From: CALKJU01 sp035326425
Lineage (GTDB): Bacteria; Pseudomonadota; Alphaproteobacteria; Geminicoccales; Geminicoccaceae
Assembly (NCBI GenBank): GCA_035326425.1
Contig: DAOLFG010000018.1
Span: 10,684-74,683 of the forward strand
Direction of reading: 5' to 3'
Length of the DNA: 64,000 nt
Shown: positions 41,554 to 50,470 of the stretch, in pieces
How the letters are laid out: every line of letters begins with the position of its first letter
Position numbering within the stretch: the stretch's first letter is position 1
Position numbers and translations under genes: made by a program
The notes under the pieces: generated by a model
Database searches by the model: none
Told to the model about the DNA's origin: nothing
What the model saw: the letters and a program-made list of their open reading frames with translations, nothing else

Positions 41554-42330
41554 TCAGCGTGGCAGCGGCAGGAAGCAGCTGTGGGTGACGAGGCCGGACT
41601 CCCGGGTCCAGCGGTGCAGGAACATGCCGTAGGGCTCGTCGACGGCAGGCGCGTCACCCTCGTCGAGGCACAACCCGAGCTGCAGCGCCGGGCTCGCCGC
41701 GACCAGCAGCGGCACGCCCAGCCAGCTCGACACCACCGGTCGGTGGTAGTGGCCGCACAGAATGCCCACCATGTGCGGATGGCGCTGCACGATGTCGCCC
41801 AACTCGGTGACACCGGTCAGCAGGCGCGAGGCGTCCATGCCCTCTATACCCAGCGGGATCGGCGGGTGATGCAACAGCAGCAGCGTCGGTCGGTCCTGCG
41901 CCATGGCCTGCTCCGCCCAGGCCAGCCGTCCGGCGCAGAGCTCGCCCTGGGCATGGTCCGGCTTCAGCGTGTCGAGCGCCACCACGCGCAAGGGGCCGAT
42001 ATCGACGGCGTACTGGATCCAGCCCTCGGGTTGCGGCGAGGGCAACAGCTCCCCGAATGCGGCACGCATCGGTGCCCGCATATCGTGGTTGCCCACGATC
42101 GGCAGCAACGGCATGCGCAGCCGGCGCAGCGGCCTCAGCAGCAGCTCGTAGTCCTCTGCCGTGCCCGAATCGGCGAGGTCGCCTGTCAGAGCCATCGCGT
42201 CGATCGGCGGATTGAACACGACGATTCTGTCGACGATCGCATCGAGCCCGCCCTTGCTGAGATCCCTCCAACTCGCCGACGGCTCGCGGCCAGCGCGGAT
42301 GTGCAGATCGGTCAGATGCGCGATCAGCAT
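41554..42330 (-). CDS. Calcineurin-like metallophosphoesterase (CpdA-like)
   Basis: 258 residues with the full dimetal phosphoesterase motif set: TDLHI (7-11), GDLAD, GNHD, the HHPP histidine and GHYH. The class includes cAMP phosphodiesterase CpdA and other cyclic-nucleotide or phospholipid phosphodiesterases; the size and GNHDMR context fit CpdA/class III. It is followed by ~110 bp and then the possible relic. No operon partner is evident, and the 278-bp gap on its upstream side (42331-42608) shows no recognisable gene or clear regulatory motif. Confidence 0.85.
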   Translation of the reverse strand: MLIAHLTDLHIRAGREPSASWRDLSKGGLDAIVDRIVVFNPPIDAMALTGDLADSGTAEDYELLLRPLRRLRMPLLPIVGNHDMRAPMRAAFGELLPSPQPEGWIQYAVDIGPLRVVALDTLKPDHAQGELCAGRLAWAEQAMAQDRPTLLLLHHPPIPLGIEGMDASRLLTGVTELGDIVQRHPHMVGILCGHYHRPVVSSWLGVPLLVAASPALQLGLCLDEGDAPAVDEPYGMFLHRWTRESGLVTHSCFLPLPR

Positions 42331-42608
42331 GCCAGCCTCGCTGGGGTCTTCGGGCGATCATCGTGGCGCGGTGTGTCTATCAAGCGACCACTACGCCCGC
42401 CAAGCCGCCCGATCCGACTGGCTGCGTGAAGCCGGCGCGTCAGCCCGCTTGCGTGCCGAAACTCGACCGATGCTGCGCTGCAGCAACATCTATCGAGGCG
42501 ATGGAATGCCGAATCTCTCGGCAAGTGCGGTCCCAGTCATCGGCCCTCTGCTCAGCGGCGGAAAGGCGGATCACCCGTCAGTCCCTTCCCGTGGCAATGC
42601 CGGCCTCG

Positions 42609-43463
42609 CTATCGTTCCGGCCGGTCGGGCTTGGCCAATGGTCCGAGGCCTTCGAGATAATCGGACCGATAGCCGCTGTCATAGATCCCAAAATGCACCG
42701 GCGCGTCTCGGAAACTCTTGAGGGGCTGGCCCATGTTCAGAATTCCGTTGCGGCGCTGATGCCGGACCACATCGAAGTCCACCTCGACGGGAATGAGCTC
42801 TTCCTGCACGCTGCCCTGGTGCAGGAGCCGGCCGGCGGGATCGACGACCAGGGAATAGCCGTTGCCTCCGGCATGAAGTCCATTGATGCTGAAGATGTAG
42901 GACTGGAACATCGCCGCGGATGCCTGCGCGATCACCAGGTCGGCCGGTCGGTCGATGAAGTTCGCCAGCACCGGATTGATCAACACTTCGGCGCCCATGC
43001 TGACCAGTGTCCGCGTCAGCTCCGGGAACCATAGATCGTAGCATATCGAAAGACCGAAACGCCCTACTTTCGGCACATCGAAGACGCAGAACTCGGTGCC
43101 TGGCGTCACGCCCTGCTCGTACGGCGTGAAGGGGAACATCTTGCGATAGCGGGTGACGATCTTCCCGCTCGGGTCGATGACGGGCGCCGTGTTGTAGATC
43201 AGGCCATCCCGACGTTCGAAATAGGATCCGGGCAGCAGCCAGAGCTTGTATTTCGCGGCGAGCGCTTGGCATTCGCTTTCGAAGCGGCCACCCGCCTCCT
43301 CGGCCAGCTGGCGGTTCGGGCCGTAGGCCGACAGCTCGCTGAAGACCGCCATCTCGACCCAGGGATAGAGGTGCGCGAGCAATTCCAGGCGCTTGCGCAT
43401 CTCGGGCAGGTTCCCGCCCATTCCCAGATGCATCTGGATACCTGCGACTGCAAACTTCGTCAT
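42609..43463 (-). CDS. Carbon-nitrogen hydrolase (nitrilase superfamily)
   Basis: 284-residue amidohydrolase with the Glu-Lys-Cys triad at Glu43 (FSELSAYG), Lys108 (RYRKMFPF) and Cys141 (SICYDLWFPE). Superfamily members hydrolyse nitriles, amides, carbamoyl-putrescine or deaminated glutathione. Its companions upstream are an ATP-grasp ligase, amino-acid decarboxylases and a C45 amidase, which favour an amide or carbamoyl-amine substrate. It is the last gene of the - strand run beginning at the Orn/Lys/Arg decarboxylase; 114 bp separate it from the C45 gene. Confidence 0.87.
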   Translation of the reverse strand: MTKFAVAGIQMHLGMGGNLPEMRKRLELLAHLYPWVEMAVFSELSAYGPNRQLAEEAGGRFESECQALAAKYKLWLLPGSYFERRDGLIYNTAPVIDPSGKIVTRYRKMFPFTPYEQGVTPGTEFCVFDVPKVGRFGLSICYDLWFPELTRTLVSMGAEVLINPVLANFIDRPADLVIAQASAAMFQSYIFSINGLHAGGNGYSLVVDPAGRLLHQGSVQEELIPVEVDFDVVRHQRRNGILNMGQPLKSFRDAPVHFGIYDSGYRSDYLEGLGPLAKPDRPER

Positions 43464-43577
43464 TGCCGTTGCCGTCCGTCATTCATGCTATCGCGTCGAT
43501 TCGGCCTCGCACCTCACTGCATGCGACCGCCGACCGATTTCGTCGCGGGCTCGATGAGGTGTAGGTGAGCTCCGGCC

Positions 43578-44690
43578 CTACCCGGGTCCGCAGGTCATGA
43601 GCGACTCTCCTGTACCGTACGGTGCGACGCCGGCGGTCATTTCGCCATCGGTCACGCTCACCAGCCGCGAGCCGAATCCCCCGTACTCGACATGGAAACG
43701 ACGAATCGGAAAATCCCCGAAACTGCAGTCGTGCCGGTTCCCGTCCGGCCAGATCAGCGACATCGCCCCCGCCATGGGTCGATAGACGGCCGTATAGACC
43801 GTGCCAAATCCCCGATCATAGCCCGTTGCGAAGAGCGGGGACGAGAGAAAGGCCCGTTCGAGAGCAGGCTGCGCGAGGCCGGAGGCCTTCAGGACGCGGT
43901 CGAGATGGTCCGAACGCTCCAAGGTCCGGGAGTCCCTGCCGTGCTTCGGCCACTCGATGCCGATCTGATGATTGGTCGCGAACGGGCTTTCCGTCACGAA
44001 CGGCGGTCGGTCGGGGGCCAGCATCACCGTGGCCCAGCTCGCCGACCGGTCGAGCAGCGTCACATTGTAGGACATGTGGCAGGGCACATGACGCAGCGCC
44101 TCGACCGCGTCCGCGACGTCGCGGCAGACCTCCAGGAGATATCTGACGATCAGGGGAACGCCGAAGCCCTGCCCGAACTCGACCCGGCCACCGAAGGTGA
44201 TCGAGACGGCAAGGCCCGCGTCGTTCATACCGTCGGCGAGCCCGGCCATGCCCTCGATCATGCCGATCACCGTCCGGTCGAGCCACCGCGTCCGCAGCAG
44301 CGTCCTTTCGTTCAGCTCCGGATCCAGATCATAGTTGCGGATCAGGATCGGCCCCGAACGGTCGTCCAGCACCGCCTGGCTGCAATTGACCAGATAGCGC
44401 GGCGGTGACCAGAAGGTGAGAAAGTGGGCGGCGTCGCCGTCGGCCTGCGCCGTTTCGACGAGTCGGCTCCAGATTCGCTCCATTTCCGGCATGTATCGGC
44501 GCAGTGCCGCGAGCGAGCGGTCCAGGGCCGCCCGCTCGCCGCCGCGGGCGAGGTACCAGTCGCGCCAGCCCGGCCAGCCGTCCTGGAAAATCTCCCGCCA
44601 AGCGCTGCCCGGCGCAGCCTCTGCGAGACTGCGGAAGGCGAGACGCGACGGGACGGCCGAGGCCCGCCTCCCGCCAAGCCTCAGAACCAC
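43578..44690 (-). CDS. C45-family peptidase / linear-amide C-N hydrolase (acyl-CoA:6-APA acyltransferase-like)
   Basis: 370 residues of the Ntn-hydrolase group. Nucleophile Cys103 sits in YLVNCSQAV, followed by LIRNYDLDP, the normal order in this subfamily (MPEM...PP.YL..CSQAV...RNYD). Most relatives self-cleave before this cysteine; here ~100 residues precede it, as in uncleaved bacterial homologues. Members cleave or form linear amides such as penicillin N-acyl bonds. GTG start, overlapping the ATP-grasp stop by 10 bp, so the amide-forming and amide-cleaving enzymes are translationally linked. Confidence 0.83.
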   Translation of the reverse strand: MVLRLGGRRASAVPSRLAFRSLAEAAPGSAWREIFQDGWPGWRDWYLARGGERAALDRSLAALRRYMPEMERIWSRLVETAQADGDAAHFLTFWSPPRYLVNCSQAVLDDRSGPILIRNYDLDPELNERTLLRTRWLDRTVIGMIEGMAGLADGMNDAGLAVSITFGGRVEFGQGFGVPLIVRYLLEVCRDVADAVEALRHVPCHMSYNVTLLDRSASWATVMLAPDRPPFVTESPFATNHQIGIEWPKHGRDSRTLERSDHLDRVLKASGLAQPALERAFLSSPLFATGYDRGFGTVYTAVYRPMAGAMSLIWPDGNRHDCSFGDFPIRRFHVEYGGFGSRLVSVTDGEMTAGVAPYGTGESLMTCGPG

Positions 44691-46132
44691 TTGCCCGCAG
44701 CGAGATCGGCGGGCGGGTTGACGGGAGCTACCGGCTGCAGCGACACGCTCCTGAACGTTCCCTTGATACCGGCGCCCCAGTCCTTGGCACGCTGCTGGAG
44801 CTCACGGGCGTCGGACTGCATTCGGCCCCGCGCCAGGATGCAGCCGAGATCCGCTCCGTGATAGCAGTATTCGCCGGTTCCGTAGACGCGGAGATAGAAC
44901 GCTTCGCTCTCGTCGCCCACACTGCCGATGTTCAGCGCAGGCCGGACGAACGAGATGTTCCCGTCCCGATCCATGCGCCAGATGCCGGACTTCGGCGCTT
45001 CCACGATCAGCTCGACCTTGTCTTCCGTCTGCTTGAGAATCAGCTGTGACCAGTGATCGTAGGAAGTCCAGCGGCTCTGGATCTCCTCCAGGTCCACCTC
45101 GTAGTCGACATCCATGAACTCGAGCAGATGGAACAGGAACAGCGGGCAGCCGCCATAGGTCGTCGTGATCAGGTTGGTGGGCGGCGTCGCACCGCTGACA
45201 CGCGGATTGAGCTCGCCGAGGTAGACCTCGTTCGTGTCCGTATCCAGCAGGAAGTCGACGCAGAAGACGCCCTTGTAGCCTTCCGCGTACAGACGGTCGC
45301 CGAACTTCCGCGCCATCTCGCGCACCTTGTCGGGCACGCCCGCCGGAAGGATCGTCGGCGAAATGTCGTTGCCGCACCAGCCGCCCTTGTAGGGCGTCAA
45401 CTCCTCGAACCCGGTGATGTCGGTCATCACCGGCCCGACGAGCGTCCCATGCCGCGTGGCGCAGCCTTCGATCGTGCCGGGCAGGTGGTTGATCCGCTTC
45501 ATCACCTTGGTCTGCTGGCCGATGATCTTGGCTTTGTAGCGGTCCCAGTCGGCCTCCGACTTGATGAAGAAGGTCGTACGGCCGCTGTCGCCGTAGGGCG
45601 TCTGGACCACCAGATCGCTCCCCAGCCCGGCCTCGGTCGCGGCCTTGCAGAGATCCTCGTAGGTCGAGGGCTCGGCAAAGCAGTTGGGCGCGCTCCCCAC
45701 GCCGGCCTCGTTGCCGAGGCGCGTCGTCTCGATCTTGGAATCGAGCTTGGTCCTCAGCGCCGCCGGCGGCAGGGCGATGTCGATCCCGACCTTGCGGCAC
45801 AGCTCCTCGGTCTCCTCGTCGAACATCACGAAGATCGCCTTGCCGCGCGGCCGCCTGTTGACGCGCGCGCGGAATTCGGGATGCGCCACGAGGTAGTTCG
45901 CCACGTCCTCCATGCTGTTGAAGGCCTGCGGGCCCGGCCGGGTCGGCACGAAGACGCGCGGGTGCGCGCCATCGAAGATATCGAAGTAGTTCACGAATTC
46001 CAGCGATCCGACCCACTGGTCGAGCCCCAGCAGGCTGAAAGGCGTCGGCGTCACCACATAGATCGGTGTCTCGTTGCGCCGAAGATAGGTGAATATCTCC
46101 GTGAGACCCTTGAGCTTTACTTTCTCACCCAT
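44681..46132 (-). CDS. ATP-grasp ligase (biotin-carboxylase-like fold), unknown substrates
   Basis: 483 residues. The ATP-grasp core spans about 130-330: VVQTPYGDSGRTTFF (170s to 180s) is the glycine loop, KRI.H.PGTIEG a nucleotide strand, and GVFCVDFLLD then GELNPRVSGATPP (307-316) the metal-binding region. It lacks the biotin carboxylase C-domain, so it is more likely an amino-acid or amine ligase that goes through an acyl phosphate. GGGAAGAG precedes the ATG at 46132; ATG at 46255 is possible if an extra basic N-terminus is real. Between a PLP decarboxylase and an amidase, it is the probable gamma-glutamyl-ligase equivalent of this cluster. Confidence 0.8.
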   Translation of the reverse strand: MGEKVKLKGLTEIFTYLRRNETPIYVVTPTPFSLLGLDQWVGSLEFVNYFDIFDGAHPRVFVPTRPGPQAFNSMEDVANYLVAHPEFRARVNRRPRGKAIFVMFDEETEELCRKVGIDIALPPAALRTKLDSKIETTRLGNEAGVGSAPNCFAEPSTYEDLCKAATEAGLGSDLVVQTPYGDSGRTTFFIKSEADWDRYKAKIIGQQTKVMKRINHLPGTIEGCATRHGTLVGPVMTDITGFEELTPYKGGWCGNDISPTILPAGVPDKVREMARKFGDRLYAEGYKGVFCVDFLLDTDTNEVYLGELNPRVSGATPPTNLITTTYGGCPLFLFHLLEFMDVDYEVDLEEIQSRWTSYDHWSQLILKQTEDKVELIVEAPKSGIWRMDRDGNISFVRPALNIGSVGDESEAFYLRVYGTGEYCYHGADLGCILARGRMQSDARELQQRAKDWGAGIKGTFRSVSLQPVAPVNPPADLAAGKWF

Positions 46133-46316
46133 CGTCTCTTCCCTGTCACTCGTGTCGTCGGCCGGTCGATCCACCGAAGGAAGCTCATCGGCACGCTCCC
46201 GCTTTCGAGGCAGAAGTTGCCCCAGCCTCCTGATGAGCTCGCACAGGATCGACATCGGATTGCCCATCCGGCCGCGACGCCAGGCGTTGCGGGCCTGGTT
46301 CCCCACGGCCCTGTCT

Positions 46317-47741
46317 TCATGCAGCCCGCGCCGCCGCCAGACGACGGATCGTCTCGACGATGTCGGCTTCCGTCGTGAGCGGATTGATGGTGCAGAGCCG
46401 CAGGACACTCCTGTTCTGCAGGCTGGTGGAGGAGACGCACGCAAAACCGCTGTCGGATACCGTCTTGGCGACGGCCGCGTGCTCGCCCGGGCGCGCGCCC
46501 TTCAAGGCGAAGCAGACGACACCGATCTGCGCCGGGGTGCAGATTTCCCAGACATCCGGATGCTGCCGCAGGTGACGCTCGGCGAACTCGGCATTGCCGA
46601 TGCCGCGTTGCACCGATTCGCGGAACCTGCCGGCGCCGTAGGTGCGGATCGACATCCATAGCTTGAGCGCCCGGGAACGACGGGTCAGCTCCAGACTGCG
46701 ATTGCCGAAGTTCACCGCACCCGTCGTCGATTGCACATCCTTCAGGTACTCCGGGTGCATGGCATAGCAGCGCTCCAATGCTCCCGGCCGCGTCACCAGA
46801 CAGGCGCCCACGTCATAGGGCTGGAAGAACCATTTGTGGGGATCCAGGACGACCGAATCCGCCCGATCCAGGCCCTTCAGATACTCGCGGCCCTGTGGAG
46901 TGATCGCCGCCGGGCCGCCATAGGCGCCGTCGACATGCAGCCACATGCCCTCGTCGCGGCAAATGTCCGCAATCTCGTCCAAGGGGTCGGCTGCACCCGT
47001 GTTGGTCGACCCCGCCGTCGCCACGACGAGCATCGGCCGCCGGCCTTTCTCCTTGTCCGAGGCAATGGCCGCCCGCAGTGACGAGGCCGACATCCGATAG
47101 CTGGCGTCGGACGTCAGCATGTGGATATTGCCGGGATCGCAGCCCATCTGCCGCAGGTCGCGCGGCAGGGACGAATGGGTCTGGTCGGTCACGTAGGCGA
47201 CGCCGTGGCCGTTCTCCGACCGCGCCACCGCGAAGCCGGTCATGTTCGCGATCGAGCCGCCCGAGACCAGCACGCCCTCGGTGTGCTTCGGCATGCCGAG
47301 CATTTCGGCCAGCCAGGAGGTGACGACCATCTCGACCGCCGCCGGACCGGAGCCGCCGCCCCAGCTCGACGATATCGTGTTGAAGCCGGTGCCCATCCAC
47401 TCCCCGAGGATGCCGGCGAAGGAGGCCGGCCCCGGTACCCGCGCGAAATAGCGCGGATGATCGCCATGCTGCTGATGGCTCAGCGCGACTTCCGCCATCA
47501 GGTCGAGCGAAGCATCCGGATCCATCGGATCTTCGGGCAGCGGGCCGCCCAGCCGGGCGAGAAGATCCGCCGGATCGCCGGTGAGGATCGCATGCTCCTC
47601 GTTTCGGCGCAGGGCACGGTCGACCACCATGTCGACGACCCTGTAGCCGAGGCGGCGCATCTCGTCGGCCTGCATGCCGAGCGTATCGGGCGGCACGCCG
47701 AATGGGTCGTCCGTATCGATCCTAGGGTAGTTGGTCAGCAT
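46317..47741 (-). CDS. Group II PLP-dependent amino-acid decarboxylase
   Basis: 474 residues resembling aromatic-amino-acid and 2,4-diaminobutyrate-type decarboxylases. Lys303 in DPHKWFF carries PLP, Asp271 in HVDGAYGG pairs with the pyridine nitrogen, and His189 in DQTHSS stacks on the ring. The N-terminal leader (MRRLGYRVVDMVVD) and the GTGFNTISSSWGGGSG loop fit the bacterial branch rather than glutamate decarboxylase. Substrate unknown. It lies 15 bp after the ALDH7 stop and ~185 bp before the ATP-grasp start. Confidence 0.86.
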   Translation of the reverse strand: MLTNYPRIDTDDPFGVPPDTLGMQADEMRRLGYRVVDMVVDRALRRNEEHAILTGDPADLLARLGGPLPEDPMDPDASLDLMAEVALSHQQHGDHPRYFARVPGPASFAGILGEWMGTGFNTISSSWGGGSGPAAVEMVVTSWLAEMLGMPKHTEGVLVSGGSIANMTGFAVARSENGHGVAYVTDQTHSSLPRDLRQMGCDPGNIHMLTSDASYRMSASSLRAAIASDKEKGRRPMLVVATAGSTNTGAADPLDEIADICRDEGMWLHVDGAYGGPAAITPQGREYLKGLDRADSVVLDPHKWFFQPYDVGACLVTRPGALERCYAMHPEYLKDVQSTTGAVNFGNRSLELTRRSRALKLWMSIRTYGAGRFRESVQRGIGNAEFAERHLRQHPDVWEICTPAQIGVVCFALKGARPGEHAAVAKTVSDSGFACVSSTSLQNRSVLRLCTINPLTTEADIVETIRRLAAARAA

Positions 47742-47756
47742 CTCTCCGACCTGTCC

Positions 47757-49268
47757 TCATGAGCCGAAGTTGATGCCCTGCGCCAGCGGCAACGCGGTCG
47801 AGAAGTTGATCGTGTTGGTGGTGCGGCGCATATACTGTTTCCAGGCATCGGATCCGCTCTCGCGATCCCCGCCGGTTTCCTTCTCGCCACCGAAGGCGCC
47901 GCCGATCTCGGCGCCATTCGGGCCGATATTGACGTTGGCCATGCCGCAATCCGAGCCGCTTACGGAGACGAAGCGTTCGACCTCGAGCATGTTGCGCGAG
48001 AAAATGCACGAGGACAGGCCCTGAGGCACGTCGTTCTGCAACTCGATGGCTTCGTCGACTGGACCGTCATAGGTAAGCACGTACAGAAGCGGCGCAAAGG
48101 TTTCTTCACGCATTCCCGACGTCTGCCTGGGCATGTCGATAATACAGGGCGATACATAGAAGCCACCCGGAAGGTGATCCGTCAGCACCCGGTCACCACC
48201 GGTGAGGACCGTTCCACCCTCCCCAGTAGCCCGCGCTATGGCCCTGTCGAGCATATTGAAGGCATTCTCATCGATCAACGGCCCCATCAAAGTCCCTGGA
48301 AGAATGGGGTTCCCGATCTTGATCGACTTGTAAGCTGCCGTAACACTCTCGAGCAGCTGATCCTTGACGGACCTATGTACGATCAATCGGCGAAGCGAGG
48401 TGCAGCGCTGCCCGGCCGTGCCGACCGCGCCGAACAGAATGGCGCGCTGCGCCATGTCGAGATCGGCTTCGGGTGTCACGATCATCGCATTGTTGCCGCC
48501 CAGCTCGAGGATGCGCTTGCCGAAACGCGCAGCCACCCGCGTGCCGATGTCCCGGCCCATGGCCGTGGAACCCGTCGCCGAGACGAGTGGAACGTCATGG
48601 CTTTCCACGAGCGCCACCCCCTGATCGCGCCGGCCGATGACGATCTGCGCCAATCCTTCGGGCGCGTCTGCGCCGAAGCGTGCCATCGCCCGCTCGAGCG
48701 AACGGAACACCGCCAGGCCCGACAATGTGGCCTTGTCCGACGGTTTGAAGATCACAGGATCGCCGCAGACGAGCGCCAGCGCGGCGTTCCAGGCAAAGAC
48801 GGCTACAGGGAAGTTGAATGCGGTGATGATCACCACCGGACCGAGCGGATGATATTGCTCCATGATCCTGTGGCCAGGACGTTCCGAAGCAATGGTTCTC
48901 CCGAACAACTGGCGCGACTGCCCGACAGCGAGGTCGGCCATGTCGATCGCTTCCTGTACCTCGCCCAGGCCCTCCTCGATGATCTTGCCGACCTCGACGG
49001 ATATGATGTAGCCAATGTCGACCTTGGCTGCGCGAAGCTCCTCGCCCCAGAGCCGCACGAGCTCTCCACGCCTGGGCGCTGGTACTTCCCGCCATTTGAT
49101 GAATGCCTGCCTGGCCCTTTCGACGACCGTCTGTACCGACTCGACCGGAGTTTCGTGAAGCCGGCCAATTTCAGTGCCGTCGATCGGGGATATCGCCGGA
49201 AGGGTCCCGCCGGTATACTCGACAGGACGGAGTCCGACACGCCCGAATACGTCGGCAAGACCTGTCAT
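47757..49268 (-). CDS. amaB: ALDH7-type semialdehyde dehydrogenase (2-aminoadipate-semialdehyde/piperideine-6-carboxylate type)
   Basis: 503 residues with the complete aldehyde dehydrogenase active site: Asn152 in FNFPVAVF, Lys175 in FKPSDKA, Glu255 in ELGGNNA and Cys289 in GTAGQRCTSLRR. ELGGNNA and AGQRCTSLRRL are the ALDH7/AmaB versions. ALDH7 enzymes oxidise 2-aminoadipate semialdehyde in lysine catabolism, and the Orn/Lys/Arg decarboxylase 1.2 kb upstream supports a lysine link. In cluster terms it would oxidise the aldehyde produced by amine oxidation. The symbol is by family and remains provisional. Its upstream gap carries two LysR-type palindromes. Confidence 0.86.
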   Translation of the reverse strand: MTGLADVFGRVGLRPVEYTGGTLPAISPIDGTEIGRLHETPVESVQTVVERARQAFIKWREVPAPRRGELVRLWGEELRAAKVDIGYIISVEVGKIIEEGLGEVQEAIDMADLAVGQSRQLFGRTIASERPGHRIMEQYHPLGPVVIITAFNFPVAVFAWNAALALVCGDPVIFKPSDKATLSGLAVFRSLERAMARFGADAPEGLAQIVIGRRDQGVALVESHDVPLVSATGSTAMGRDIGTRVAARFGKRILELGGNNAMIVTPEADLDMAQRAILFGAVGTAGQRCTSLRRLIVHRSVKDQLLESVTAAYKSIKIGNPILPGTLMGPLIDENAFNMLDRAIARATGEGGTVLTGGDRVLTDHLPGGFYVSPCIIDMPRQTSGMREETFAPLLYVLTYDGPVDEAIELQNDVPQGLSSCIFSRNMLEVERFVSVSGSDCGMANVNIGPNGAEIGGAFGGEKETGGDRESGSDAWKQYMRRTTNTINFSTALPLAQGINFGS

Positions 49269-49365
49269 GGCTGAATGTCCTTCCGTACCGGAATCGCCGG
49301 ATCACAGTTTCTCGCCGACGTAGGCGCCCGGCTGGCCGCAGCGGCGGGAGTTTCCTTGGAACCAG

Positions 49366-49411
49366 ATTTCAGACAACTGAAATTTATTGCGGTGAGGGTC
49401 AGAGATTCTGA
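49366..49411. promoter_or_regulatory. Paired LysR-type operator candidates upstream of the ALDH7 gene
   Basis: The 18-bp perfect palindrome ATTTCAG-ACAA-CTGAAAT (49366-49383) contains a T-N11-A LysR box. A second, shorter palindrome TCAGA-GAT-TCTGA (49399-49411) has its centre ~30 bp away, three helical turns. The pair lies between the LysR gene and the ALDH7 gene, ~100 bp before the ATG at 49268, the classical recognition-plus-activation site layout. Both sequences are seen directly; binding is inferred. Confidence 0.55.
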
Positions 49412-49527
49412 TTCATTGCGGAGTGCTTGGCGCCCGGTCGACGGACCTCTGCTTCGACAAGGCTCCCGAGATACCGCGAACGCCGACGCGGCTCCGCCTT
49501 CGGACAGGTGGAAGGCCATCGGGTCCG

Positions 49528-50427
49528 TCATCCCAATCCCGTGTTCTTCCTGATGTCCGCAAACTGGTCGAGAATCCAGTTTCTCAGAATGAGAGCGGCG
49601 GGAGAGAGTTTTTTCTTTACTGGGTGAACCAGATAGTAGCTCTTTGCCGATGCTATCTTGTTCGGAAACGGCTCGATCAGCTCGCCGCTGGCGATTTCCC
49701 GCGCGAAGAGCAATGGCGTGCTCAGCACTACGCCCAAATGCCGTTTCGCCGCGTCGACAGCGAGTGTGATTTCGTTGCAGCGGACTTCCCGGATCGATTC
49801 CCTGTCGGATTCCGATATCGTCGTGTACCTGTCGAACCACTCCGGCCATTGTGCATGCAGCGGCGTATGCAGAATGGTTGCGCGCGCCATGTCGTTCGGG
49901 CTGTTCAGCCCAACGCGCTCCTTGTACTCCGGCGTGCAGAGAGCAACGCTGTGACCGTCGTGGAGTAGCTCGCAAAGAAGCGTCGGATCCTTGCCGTCGA
50001 AGTACCGGATCGCCATGTCGACCGGCTCACGATCGAAGTTGACGAACCTCGTGCTGGCTTCGATGACAATGTCGACGTCGGGATTGGTCGAGATGAAGTT
50101 GTCCAACCGCCCGACGAGCCAACGTGCCGCGAGCGAAGGCACGAGCGACAGGCTGACGGAATTGTGCCGCTGGGCTCGGATGAAGCGGCAGGCGTCATCG
50201 ATCTCCGCTATGGCTGGGCGGATGCGGCTATAGTATTCCCGGCCCAGCTCCGTGATACGGATCATCTTGGCATGACGGCGGAACAGCTCCACGCCAAGCC
50301 AAGCTTCGAGCTGTTTGATCTGCTGTCCGACCGCGCCAGGGGTCAAATGCAGCTCCTCCGCCGCCCGTTTGATGCTTTCGTGACGAGCGACGACCTCGAA
50401 GACGCGGATCGAGTTCAAGCGGGACAA
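49528..50427 (-). CDS. LysR-family transcriptional regulator (GcvA-like)
   Basis: 299 residues: winged HTH at 3-60 (HESIKRAAEELHLTPGAVGQQIKQLE, LFRR, LGREYY) and a periplasmic-binding-like effector domain from ~90. The HTH and SLAARWLVGRL segment fit the GcvA/AmpR branch. The TTG at 50425-50427 is the first possible start after an in-frame stop, with GGGAGG 9 nt upstream. It sits between the decarboxylase and ALDH7 genes on the same strand and probably activates the ALDH7 operon through the palindromes at 49366-49411. Confidence 0.87.
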   Translation of the reverse strand: MSRLNSIRVFEVVARHESIKRAAEELHLTPGAVGQQIKQLEAWLGVELFRRHAKMIRITELGREYYSRIRPAIAEIDDACRFIRAQRHNSVSLSLVPSLAARWLVGRLDNFISTNPDVDIVIEASTRFVNFDREPVDMAIRYFDGKDPTLLCELLHDGHSVALCTPEYKERVGLNSPNDMARATILHTPLHAQWPEWFDRYTTISESDRESIREVRCNEITLAVDAAKRHLGVVLSTPLLFAREIASGELIEPFPNKIASAKSYYLVHPVKKKLSPAALILRNWILDQFADIRKNTGLG

Positions 50428-50470
50428 TTCTCACATCCTCCCTCTTGCCCGATAGCGCCGCAATACCGGC

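Noticed and set aside
44681..46132. Biotin carboxylase subunit
   Set aside because: The ATP-grasp core is similar, but the biotin carboxylase C-terminal domain is missing and no biotin carrier or carboxyltransferase gene is nearby.
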